A program made the position numbers and the translations under genes. Shown piece after piece: positions 26,025-33,688 of a stretch of DNA of 64,000 nt; position 1 is the stretch's first letter, and each line of letters begins with the position of its first letter. The notes under the pieces are model-generated. The model made no database searches, was not told the DNA's origin, and was given only the letters and a program-made list of their open reading frames with translations. This DNA comes from Faecalicatena orotica (GTDB taxonomy: Bacteria; Bacillota; Clostridia; Lachnospirales; Lachnospiraceae). The DNA is taken from NCBI RefSeq assembly GCF_003149245.1, contig NZ_QGDL01000008.1, forward strand, positions 124,001-188,000, written 5' to 3'.

Positions 26025-26756
26025 TTATATTTTGAGTTCGGTTCTGCGTATAACAAGGAAAGAACAGATACTAAGAACGCCGGCAAGCAGTATGAACAGA
26101 AATACAGGAGCAGTAAAGTTTATGGAGCCGTCAGTCATAAAACCAAGTCCTTTCAATGCAAACTCCGCAGCTTTATGTGTAAATGTTTTCGGAAGGACAA
26201 ACCGGAAGATAGCGGGGATGATCAAAATAACAGTTAAACCGAGGACAATTCCCGCATAGATGGAAACGGTCTTTCCAATTTTGTTTATGGCAAGGATCGT
26301 TAAATAAAGCAGGCAGCAGACTAGCATATAAGCGAGAAAGAGCCAGAGCCAGTTTATAACTACCGAATGCCCATATCCATAAAGTCCGGCAAATAAGGAG
26401 AAATACCTGTCGGACAACGTGTGCAGGAGATTTCCCAATATGGTATCGACAAGGGCCATGATTGCCGAAACAAAGACAAATAGTGAGAAAGTGGATAAAT
26501 AGATATACTTTCTAGTAAATCCATTCTGTATCAGCATCCTGAAATCTTCTTTGAATCCCATAATACCCAGAATGCCCACATAAATCATAGAATTTATTTC
26601 AAGTGCATTTGTACCGATCTGTTCAAAATCACCTGTGGCAATATAGACCAGAAGGGAAATAATTGAAATCACGCCAAATACACATGCATAAAATATCCAG
26701 ATAAACTTAAATGAAGTGACACATTCGTACCGGATAACCGTACCTAACTTTTTCAT
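26025..26756 (-). CDS. ABC-2-type transporter permease, YtrA-linked
   Basis: Integral membrane protein of 243 residues with about six hydrophobic segments and few charged residues except a short cytoplasmic stretch (KEDFRMLIQNGFTRKY). It follows its ATPase with one base between the genes. The triad GntR (YtrA-like), ATPase and permease is common in Firmicutes and is often linked to cell-wall antibiotic stress, but the transported compound is unknown. No homology beyond the ABC-2 fold is claimed. Confidence 0.82.
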   Translation of the reverse strand: MKKLGTVIRYECVTSFKFIWIFYACVFGVISIISLLVYIATGDFEQIGTNALEINSMIYVGILGIMGFKEDFRMLIQNGFTRKYIYLSTFSLFVFVSAIMALVDTILGNLLHTLSDRYFSLFAGLYGYGHSVVINWLWLFLAYMLVCCLLYLTILAINKIGKTVSIYAGIVLGLTVILIIPAIFRFVLPKTFTHKAAEFALKGLGFMTDGSINFTAPVFLFILLAGVLSICSFLVIRRTELKI

Positions 26757-26757
26757 A

Positions 26758-27618
26758 TTAATTACCGCCTTTCTCAGTCAGTTTGACGAATAATTTCTGC
26801 AGGTTGATATTAGAAATCTGCAGACCGCTGTTTTTCGGGAGACGTTCTCTTTCGCCCAGTATATAGGCAAGCTTGAGGCTGCCGAGTTCATCATATCCGA
26901 TTACTTTTTTGTCTTTGCAGTAGATATCTACTTCCTCAGAAAGACCGGATATGCAGTATCCAGTATTCATAAGCTCCTCAACGGTCTCCTGAAGCAGTAC
27001 TTTTCCTTCGTTAATAAGTACTACTTCCTCAATAATGTTGGCCACTTCTTCAATCAGGTGTGTTGCGATGATGATGGTCCTCTGGTTATCCTCGTAGTCC
27101 TGTAATAATAATTCATAGAATAATTCTCTGTGGTTGGCGTCCAGCCCCAGCACAGGCTCATCGAAGACCACATATGGAACGTTAAGCGCAAGGGCGATTG
27201 TAAGCTTAAAGATGGACTGATAGCCTTTTGATAATTCTTTATATTTTTTCTCTGTATCCAGATTAAATTTCTTTGCTACGGAAAAGGCCTTTTCTATGTC
27301 AAAGCTATCATAAAAGCGTGCCGTCCACTTAAAGTGATTCTTTAATTTTAAACCAGTATCATATAAATCAGCTTCGCTCATGCAAAAGACCTTCTCGTGT
27401 ACTTCCATATTTTCCTTTGCAGGCAGGTTATCGACTAAGACTTCTCCTTCATCTGCGAAGATCCGGTTAGCGATGATGTTGATGAGCGTAGATTTTCCGG
27501 CCCCGTTTCTCCCTAAAAATCCGTAGATTTTACCATGCTCAAAGGTAAAGGAAACATTGTCCAGTGCAGTGACATCTTGATATCGTTTGGTTACATTCTT
27601 AATTTGGATTGCATTCAT
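26758..27618 (-). CDS. ABC transporter ATP-binding protein
   Basis: Single ABC domain of about 210 residues (Walker A GRNGAGKST, signature region ELSKGYQS, Walker B VVFDEPVLGLD, switch His in IIATHLIEE) with a C-terminal tail of 75 residues. The signature is LSKGYQ rather than LSGGQ, which is usual for the YtrB-like group. ATG codons exist at 27624 and 27618; the second has correct spacing from GAGGGG. Its start overlaps the end of the GntR gene, indicating translational coupling. Confidence 0.92.
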   Translation of the reverse strand: MNAIQIKNVTKRYQDVTALDNVSFTFEHGKIYGFLGRNGAGKSTLINIIANRIFADEGEVLVDNLPAKENMEVHEKVFCMSEADLYDTGLKLKNHFKWTARFYDSFDIEKAFSVAKKFNLDTEKKYKELSKGYQSIFKLTIALALNVPYVVFDEPVLGLDANHRELFYELLLQDYEDNQRTIIIATHLIEEVANIIEEVVLINEGKVLLQETVEELMNTGYCISGLSEEVDIYCKDKKVIGYDELGSLKLAYILGERERLPKNSGLQISNINLQKLFVKLTEKGGN

Positions 27619-27982
27619 GTTCATAGCCCCTCTCTATAAGCTTAATTACTTCTTCTTTTGACATCTGCAGTTTCGATGCTTCCTCAACCAGTGCTGCCAC
27701 ATACTGATTGTAAAACTGGCTTTGCCTTTTACCGCGGATTTTTTTTACGGCACCTTCTTTTACATACATACCCAGACCTCTTTTTTTATAAATGATTTCT
27801 TCGTCGACAAGCATATTCATACCTTTTAGAACTGTATGGGGATTGATATTCAGCAGGGCGGATATTTCATTCGTGGAAGGGATCTTTGTTTCCTCCGGGA
27901 ATATTCCTGTAAATATCGAATCTTCCAGCTGTTCTGCAATCTGGATGAATATGGGCTTATCTGAATTTGTATCAATGTTCAA
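27599..27982 (-). CDS. GntR-family regulator, YtrA type
   Basis: Repressor of about 127 residues. The winged helix begins KPIFIQIAEQLEDSI and contains EETKIPSTNEISALLNINPHTVLKGMNMLVDEEIIYKKRG, followed by a short helical dimer tail as in YtrA. The frame opens with GTG at 27991, but a TTG at 27982 lies five bases after GGGGTGA and gives the family-like start MNIDTNSDKPIF, so I prefer it. It is first in the operon with the ABC transporter and very probably binds the palindrome at 28004-28025. Confidence 0.88.
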   Translation of the reverse strand: MNIDTNSDKPIFIQIAEQLEDSIFTGIFPEETKIPSTNEISALLNINPHTVLKGMNMLVDEEIIYKKRGLGMYVKEGAVKKIRGKRQSQFYNQYVAALVEEASKLQMSKEEVIKLIERGYEHECNPN

Positions 27983-28003
27983 ATATATCACCCCGCTTTG
28001 CGA

Positions 28004-28025
28004 GTTAGTTACTTGAGTAACTAAC
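28004..28025. promoter_or_regulatory. Operator palindrome for the GntR regulator
   Basis: Perfect ten-base arms, GTTAGTTACT and AGTAACTAAC, around a TG centre. It lies between the -10 box and the GntR start, right over the expected transcript start, where a bound repressor would block the polymerase. The regulator is inferred from position. Confidence 0.8.
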
Positions 28026-28039
28026 TACCTTACAAGGCT

Positions 28040-28068
28040 AATATAAACCATTTAGAAAGAGATGTCAA
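28040..28068 (-). promoter_or_regulatory. SigmaA promoter of the GntR-ABC operon
   Basis: On the minus strand TTGACA (28063-28068) and TATATT (28040-28045) are separated by exactly 17 bases. Transcription would begin near 28033, just ahead of the operator. Confidence 0.85.
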
Positions 28069-28081
28069 TAGGATAATGAAA

Positions 28082-29044
28082 TTATTTTTCTAGCTGTCCG
28101 TAGGTAGTTAAAGCGTCGTTTATGTGGTACTGCTCCGTTTCGTGCGAACCTGCGGCGTGTGCGGTAATCAGGATGTACTCTTCTTCGTTTACCTCTGCAA
28201 GGCTTGCCAGACACAGGCCGGCTTCGTCTGTATAACCGGTCTTTCCGCCGAGGATTCTGCCACCTTTTATATTCTGGTCCCCGAGGTTTTCAAACAATGT
28301 GCTCTGCATGGTAAAACCGTCCGGGTGCATATTAGTCGGTTCGACGGTATAATAACTGCTTGTGAAAATTTTTCGGAATTCTGGATTCTTTAATGCATAC
28401 TCCAGTAAAACTGCCAGATCGCTGACTGTCGTATAATGATTTGTATCATGTAACCCTGTTGTATTTGAAAAATGGGTATCTGTCATTCCCAGTTCCTCTG
28501 CTTTGTCGTTCATAAGTCCGGTAAATGCTTCCTCTGAGCCTGCTATAAGGTCTGCCAGAGCCAGACAGCATTCCGCACCCGATTCCAGAATGATCCCATA
28601 TACAAGTGCTTCTGCAGTGGCAGTCTCCCCGGGTTCAAAACCTGCCATAGATGCATCCATTTCATAGAGATAGGGAAAGAAGTCATATGGTACTTCCAGC
28701 CGTTGTCCCATATCGTCTATATTTTCAATCGCCAGAATTGCCGTCATAATCTTAGTCAATGATGCGGGATAGATTCTTTCGGCGGCATTTCTTTGTGCCA
28801 TAATTTCTCCTGTTCCATCAGAATTGAGCCTGACAAGTACTGCATTGGGGCTGGCCAGATTATTGAGTTTTATCTGCGAAGTACCTGCCGGAGATGAAAC
28901 AGGATCATCCGGTTTCTGAAAATACCACTTCGCTGCCAGTAGAAATGTGAGTAAAATCACCAATATCATAAGAATTACTAAATAATTGTAGAGGGAAGCC
29001 TTCCTTTTCCTTCTCCGGTATGGCTGTCTTCTTTGTTTTTTCAT
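28082..29044 (-). CDS. D-alanyl-D-alanine carboxypeptidase (peptidase S11 type)
   Basis: Cell-wall enzyme trimming the terminal D-Ala of peptidoglycan stems. A basic N-terminus (KKQRRQPYRRRKRK) and one membrane helix (residues 20-42) anchor it outside the cell. The catalytic Ser and Lys are in PASLTKIM and the KTG box in GGKTGYTDEA. The middle SxN motif reads SGAE in ESGAECCLAL, so the usual Asn is Ala. Length (320) lacks the C-terminal beta domain of larger DacA proteins. It lies downstream of, and on the same strand as, a VanR/VanS-like pair, suggesting induction by cell-wall stress and a VanY-like accessory role. Confidence 0.88.
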   Translation of the reverse strand: MKKQRRQPYRRRKRKASLYNYLVILMILVILLTFLLAAKWYFQKPDDPVSSPAGTSQIKLNNLASPNAVLVRLNSDGTGEIMAQRNAAERIYPASLTKIMTAILAIENIDDMGQRLEVPYDFFPYLYEMDASMAGFEPGETATAEALVYGIILESGAECCLALADLIAGSEEAFTGLMNDKAEELGMTDTHFSNTTGLHDTNHYTTVSDLAVLLEYALKNPEFRKIFTSSYYTVEPTNMHPDGFTMQSTLFENLGDQNIKGGRILGGKTGYTDEAGLCLASLAEVNEEEYILITAHAAGSHETEQYHINDALTTYGQLEK

Positions 29045-29143
29045 ATAACCACCCTGCCTTTCACAAGAAGATTATATAAGATTCCAGGACGTCATTCTTT
29101 AACTTCCTGTTGATGATTTCCTAAGAAAAGGTTAAGGTTCTAT

Positions 29144-30268
29144 TTATATCTGGGGCAGACTTACAAGAAATGTAGTTTTCTCGTTTTTACTGTCTGCCGT
29201 AATACTTCCTCCATGCAGGACAACGATTTCTTTTGCAATTGCCAGCCCCAGACCGGCGCCTCCGGTATTACCCTGCCGTGCCTCATCTGCCCTGTAGAAT
29301 TTATCAAACAGGACTGGCAGTTTTTCTTTCGGAATGGTTTTCCCGGCATTTTCAATGGTAACCCTTACTTCTTTATCATCCTTCTCTGCCTTTACCCTGA
29401 TTACAGACTCCGGGTAGCTGTAGGCGGCTGCATTTTTCAATATGTTCTGGAAAACCCGTGCTAGCTTTACTGTATCCCCATATACCGTGATTCCTTCTCC
29501 GACATCTAAATCAATCGAATTCTTCCATTTCTGAAGGATCGGATAGAACTCATCTGCCATTTGTACAAGCATATAAGAAAGGTCTAAAGTTTCCTTTTCC
29601 AGAATAATCTGATTGAGATTGTACCGGGTAATGTCAAAGAACTCCTGTATCAGCCGTTCCAGCAGCAGGGATTTTTCAAACACAATAGTCGTATATTTTT
29701 CCCTCTGCAGTGCAGGCATGTCCCGGGCCTCATCCAGAAGGCTCAGGTAGCCGATGATGGAAGTCAGCGGTGTTTTCAGATCATGGGCGAGATAAGTAAT
29801 CATATCATTTTTCCGGGCTTCTTCCTCCTTCATAATCCGGGCGTTCCGCTCCATTTTTGTCTTGATTTGAGTCATCTGTACTGCAATTTCTGCATATTCT
29901 GTTGGAAACACCATGTCTGCGTCTATATCGTGTTCCATGAAGCTGTGTATCATCCGGCCGGCCCCTGAGATTGTCCGGGTTGACATTTTCTTTCCGTAGA
30001 ATCTGGCTGCACCGGCTGCAAGGGCGGCTGAAAGTAAAGCTCCTAAGCAGAACAGCTCCAGTATCAGCATTTTGAATTTGGGCCAGTTGATTTCTGATAT
30101 AGTCATTGTAAGACCGGATGTATCCTGTGGTTCTGTATGTGTCCATACATAATTGTCCTGAAACCAGTCAACAAAGCTGCCATTTAGTATGTAATCACCA
30201 AAATAAAAGATTCCGTAACATAATACTAAGACAGCCCCGAATAAGGCGGCTGTCTTAACCCATTTCAT
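29144..30268 (-). CDS. VanS-like sensor histidine kinase
   Basis: Membrane kinase of 374 residues from the chosen start. Two membrane helices (about 5-25 and 75-97) bracket a short outside loop of about 45 residues. The phosphoacceptor motif is AHDLKTPLTS, and the ATPase domain has an N box (NILKNAAAYS), FDKFYRADEAR and GGAGLGLAIAKE. The frame extends to 30340 inside the regulator gene, but ATG at 30268, four bases after the regulator's stop, gives the proper membrane start MKWVKTAAL. The short loop and neighbouring D,D-carboxypeptidase suit a VanS-type sensor of wall damage or glycopeptide; specificity is not predictable. Confidence 0.9.
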   Translation of the reverse strand: MKWVKTAALFGAVLVLCYGIFYFGDYILNGSFVDWFQDNYVWTHTEPQDTSGLTMTISEINWPKFKMLILELFCLGALLSAALAAGAARFYGKKMSTRTISGAGRMIHSFMEHDIDADMVFPTEYAEIAVQMTQIKTKMERNARIMKEEEARKNDMITYLAHDLKTPLTSIIGYLSLLDEARDMPALQREKYTTIVFEKSLLLERLIQEFFDITRYNLNQIILEKETLDLSYMLVQMADEFYPILQKWKNSIDLDVGEGITVYGDTVKLARVFQNILKNAAAYSYPESVIRVKAEKDDKEVRVTIENAGKTIPKEKLPVLFDKFYRADEARQGNTGGAGLGLAIAKEIVVLHGGSITADSKNEKTTFLVSLPQI

Positions 30269-30272
30269 ACTC

Positions 30273-30971
30273 TTAGCTTTCAATTTTATATCCGCACCCC
30301 CATACTGTTTTGATATACCTCGGGTTCTCAAAGGAATCATGCATTTTCTCCCTTAAATGTCGTATGTGAACCGTGATCGTATTATTATTTTTGCGGAAAT
30401 ACTCGTCCTCCCAGATCTGTCTGAAAAGACTTTCGGCACTCACTACCGCGCCATGATTTTCACAGAGAATCCACAAAATCTTAAATTCCGTAGGGGTGAG
30501 TGAGAGAGGGCGTTCGTTTAAGGTACATTCATGTGTTTTCGCATTGAGTACCAGTCCGGAAACCATAATGACCTGATCTTCCTGTGACGGGGCTGTACTG
30601 TTATACCTTTTATACCTCCGCAGCTGTGCCTTCACGCGTGCAACTAGCTCCAGAGGCAGGAATGGCTTCGATATATAATCATCCGCGCCCAGGGTAAGTC
30701 CGGTTATTTTGTCAAGTTCTTCCCCTTTTGCTGTCAGCATAATCACCGGGAAATGAAAGGACTCCCGGACTCTGCGGCAAAGCTCATACCCATCCAGCCC
30801 CGGCATCATTACATCCATAATTGCCAGATCCGGTGGATGATTCATGATACATTTAAAAGCTTCTTTAGAATCATAAAACTTTTGAATAAAATAATTTTCA
30901 TTATCAAGATAGCACTCTACAAGATCTGCAATCTCTTTCTCATCATCTACAATCAAGATTTTCTCCCTCAT
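30273..30971 (-). CDS. VanR-like OmpR-family response regulator
   Basis: Regulator of 232 residues. The receiver has ILIVDDEKE, Asp in LAIMDVMMPG, Thr in MLTAKG and Lys in ISKPF. The C-terminal winged helix carries LTPTEFKILWILCENHGAVVS and IRHLREKM with GCGYKIE at the end. It is the first gene of a run with the kinase and the carboxypeptidase. No van ligase genes (vanA/B/G type) are in the window, so this is an orphan VanRS-type control unit for a carboxypeptidase rather than a resistance cluster. Confidence 0.92.
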   Translation of the reverse strand: MREKILIVDDEKEIADLVECYLDNENYFIQKFYDSKEAFKCIMNHPPDLAIMDVMMPGLDGYELCRRVRESFHFPVIMLTAKGEELDKITGLTLGADDYISKPFLPLELVARVKAQLRRYKRYNSTAPSQEDQVIMVSGLVLNAKTHECTLNERPLSLTPTEFKILWILCENHGAVVSAESLFRQIWEDEYFRKNNNTITVHIRHLREKMHDSFENPRYIKTVWGCGYKIES

Positions 30972-31103
30972 GATAATTAGTCACATCCTTTTAATTTTTT
31001 CTTTATTATAGACAATGGAGGTAAATATTTTTTTAGGAATTTCTTATGAAAAAATAAAAATGACTGGGGAGACCAGAAGGATGACAGTAAAGGACATATT
31101 AAC

Positions 31104-31132
31104 TTGAACTTTCATGCGTCCTGAACTATAAT
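31104..31132 (+). promoter_or_regulatory. SigmaA promoter of the diguanylate cyclase operon
   Basis: TTGAAC (31104-31109) and TATAAT (31127-31132) with a 17-base spacer. The leader to the TTG start at 31241 is about 100 bases and holds a small perfect palindrome (GATGTCTT-A-AAGACATC, 31203-31219) just before the ribosome site. I could not match the leader to a c-di-GMP riboswitch consensus. The rest of 30972-31103 shows nothing else. Confidence 0.75.
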
Positions 31133-31240
31133 TAAATGAATTATATCGTTTCTGTTCACACTGTGCCGTGTACTCCAATGCATGGCATCAAGCCAATAAA
31201 GTGATGTCTTAAAGACATCTGCAGGAGAGGAGGGGATCGT

Positions 31241-32440
31241 TTGATATATTTCAGCTGGGGTCTGCTTGTACCGGTTCTTTTTTCTTTATTATATGGCATA
31301 ACGGGTTACAGGGCGATGCGGGCCCTTGGTTATACACAAAAAGGCGGAGTAACTGAAAGAATATGGATGACCCTTCCGGTCCTGCTGTTGCTTACACTAT
31401 GGTGCATCTGTAACTTTCCGATACCGCTCCTGTATGGTCTGGTATTTGCAGGAAAGATATTCCGCCTGTTCCAGAAGGGGATTAAGCGGAATATGGAGTT
31501 CTTTATTGTCAACCTTACTCATTTGATGACAATGGCATTTCATTTGATCCTGATTGGTGTAATTGCCCTGATTATGGAAGCGACGATGAAGGAGCTTTTA
31601 CAGCAGCCGTTTTGGCGGATTTCTACATGTGGGGTTACTCTGGCCGTTGATAGTCTTGTGTTTAGTCTGGTTCCCAGATTGAAAACGCCTTTGGGAGTCA
31701 TAAAGACCAGAGCGGACAGCGAAGAAATCAAACCCTTTATGACGTTTCTCTGGTTTGCCAATTTCTCACTTATGATTGACAGTATACTTTGCTTATCTGG
31801 GAACAGCTGGAAGCTGCTGCCTTTATTTCTGGTCGGAAGCACGCTGCTTCTGGAATTTTATTTAGTCGGTTTCCTGCGCCATCTCTACTCTATTCTGAGT
31901 GTTCAATATTTGGAAGAGGAGCACTATCATTTACAGAGGGAACTTGAACATCAGGACCGCAGCGCATCCGAATTGAGGAATAAAACGGCTATGGAGCCAA
32001 TGACGGGCATCTTTTCCCGGCGGTATATTCTGGAACAGGCAGAGGGGCTGCTTAAAAACCGGGAACAATTTTCTGTCGTTTATATTGATATGGATCATCT
32101 TAAGCAGATAAATGATCAGGAGGGACACGATGCGGGGGACCTTTACCTGATCCGGTTCGCCAGAGAATTCAGTGCCTGCCTGAGAGCAACAGATATTTTT
32201 GCCAGGATCGGCGGCGATGAATTTGCAGTGCTTCTTCCGGGCTGTATGCCTGAGAGGGCAATGCAGCGCCTGGAGGGGATCAGGAGACATCTGGCGGAAG
32301 ATCTTGAGCCGCCTTTTTCGTTCAGCTATGGTATCGCAACTTTTCCGGAAAAGGCTGAAGAGGATGGAGACAGTGTAGAAATGGTTTTCAGAAGGGCTGA
32401 TTTGGCCATGTATCAGGATAAACAGACGAGAACAAGGTAG
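31241..32440 (+). CDS. Membrane diguanylate cyclase (GGDEF), first of three
   Basis: Protein of 399 residues. The first 220 residues form about seven membrane helices with no recognised sensor domain. A coiled linker follows (EEEHYHLQRELEHQDRS), then a GGDEF domain with the intact catalytic loop RIGGDEFAVLLPG and the substrate motif DPMTG-like EPMTGIFSRR. It should make c-di-GMP from GTP. The start is a TTG after a strong AGGAGAGGAGGGG. It overlaps no neighbour but is 15 bases before the second cyclase gene, so all three cyclases probably share one transcript. Confidence 0.88.
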   Translation: MIYFSWGLLVPVLFSLLYGITGYRAMRALGYTQKGGVTERIWMTLPVLLLLTLWCICNFPIPLLYGLVFAGKIFRLFQKGIKRNMEFFIVNLTHLMTMAFHLILIGVIALIMEATMKELLQQPFWRISTCGVTLAVDSLVFSLVPRLKTPLGVIKTRADSEEIKPFMTFLWFANFSLMIDSILCLSGNSWKLLPLFLVGSTLLLEFYLVGFLRHLYSILSVQYLEEEHYHLQRELEHQDRSASELRNKTAMEPMTGIFSRRYILEQAEGLLKNREQFSVVYIDMDHLKQINDQEGHDAGDLYLIRFAREFSACLRATDIFARIGGDEFAVLLPGCMPERAMQRLEGIRRHLAEDLEPPFSFSYGIATFPEKAEEDGDSVEMVFRRADLAMYQDKQTRTR

Positions 32441-32455
32441 GAAGGGGGAGCGTGT

Positions 32456-33664
32456 ATGCTGAAACTGCTGCTGACGGCAACAGCCTATTTATATTTTCAC
32501 GGGCGTTATTTCAGGCTGGCAAAAGGACTCGGACAGAACTCCTGTATGAGTGGCTGGTTTGTTTTATTAAGCTTTGTGGTCAATTATGGCTTTTTCTATG
32601 TCTGCAGCGTATTGGAATTTTCTTTGGTGATTAACTGGCTTTTCTTCGCGGTACTGCTGTTATTTGAGACGGCCATGTTTAACAGGGGCGAGTGGAGAAA
32701 TGCGTTGTTTGTCACGTCCCTTGGTATTATCTGCGGTCTGGCGGTCAATATTTTCTGCCGAAGCGTCATTGCGATTCTGATACAGCAGCCGCTGCAGAAT
32801 TTTGATAACCGTATTTCCAGTGTTGGTAACTTAAAGAGTATTCCGATCTTCTGGGGCTTTTTGCTTGCGGGGGTCATTCTGCATGTTTTCAGCCGTCCTG
32901 TTTTCCAGAAACGTTTGAATCTGATCTTAAGCTATCCACAGCACCAGACGTTTTTAATGGAGATGATGATCGGATTGTTCTTTTATCTGTTTCTGAATCT
33001 TTTGTTGTATTCGACGCCGAATAACAGCCTGCTTTTAAAGATCTGGAGCATTAAATCCAGCCTGTTCTGTGCGACCGGCTTTTACATTGCAATCTGGTAT
33101 ACGAGAAGGATCTGTGAGCTGAGTGATTACAGGGAGGAGAACCGGCGGATTCTTGAGGAACTGGAAGAAAAAAAGAGAGAAGAGGAACTTCTCAGGCAGG
33201 AAGTGATCCGCGACATGCTCACTGGGCTCTATAACAGGCAGTATGCAGAGGAGACGATTGCCTCCATGATGGAACAAAACATAAGTTTTACGCTGTGTTT
33301 TCTGGATCTGGATGGCCTGAAGAACGTCAACGACCAGTTCGGGCATCTTGCCGGGGACCGTTATCTTAATATTGTAGTGGGGCAGCTCTGCCGCGCCTGC
33401 CGGGATAAGGAAGACCTTCTCTTCCGCTATGGTGGGGATGAGTTTTTGGTACTCTTCCGGAATATGGAAGCAAAGACAGCGGAAGAGAGGCTGGAGAATG
33501 TCAATGAGAAACTGCATGCGATGAGCGAAGAGGAATTTCCTTTGTCCATTAGTTTTGGCGTGGCGGAAAGCGCTTCTCATTCTGACTGGAAGGCACTGGT
33601 TCAGGAGGCTGACAGGAAGATGTACCGGCAGAAGCAGAGCCGGTGGGCAGAGAGATCACTATAA
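32456..33664 (+). CDS. Membrane diguanylate cyclase (GGDEF), second of three
   Basis: Protein of 402 residues with six or seven membrane helices (to about residue 215), a coiled linker rich in Glu and Lys (ILEELEEKKREEELL), and a GGDEF domain carrying RDMLTGLYNRQYAE and RYGGDEFLVLFR. The layout matches the preceding gene although the membrane parts differ clearly in sequence. ATG follows GGAAGGGGGAG. No EAL or HD-GYP phosphodiesterase is present nearby. Confidence 0.88.
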   Translation: MLKLLLTATAYLYFHGRYFRLAKGLGQNSCMSGWFVLLSFVVNYGFFYVCSVLEFSLVINWLFFAVLLLFETAMFNRGEWRNALFVTSLGIICGLAVNIFCRSVIAILIQQPLQNFDNRISSVGNLKSIPIFWGFLLAGVILHVFSRPVFQKRLNLILSYPQHQTFLMEMMIGLFFYLFLNLLLYSTPNNSLLLKIWSIKSSLFCATGFYIAIWYTRRICELSDYREENRRILEELEEKKREEELLRQEVIRDMLTGLYNRQYAEETIASMMEQNISFTLCFLDLDGLKNVNDQFGHLAGDRYLNIVVGQLCRACRDKEDLLFRYGGDEFLVLFRNMEAKTAEERLENVNEKLHAMSEEEFPLSISFGVAESASHSDWKALVQEADRKMYRQKQSRWAERSL

Positions 33665-33688
33665 TATTGAGGGGGGTGGAGGGCTATT

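Noticed and set aside
28082-30971. Full vancomycin resistance cluster
   Set aside because: Only regulator, kinase and carboxypeptidase are present; no D-Ala-D-Lac/Ser ligase, VanH or VanX-like gene is in the window.
31133-31240. Possible c-di-GMP riboswitch in the leader of the cyclase operon
   Set aside because: The leader length fits, but I could not find the conserved core of class I or II c-di-GMP riboswitches; a covariance-model search would decide.
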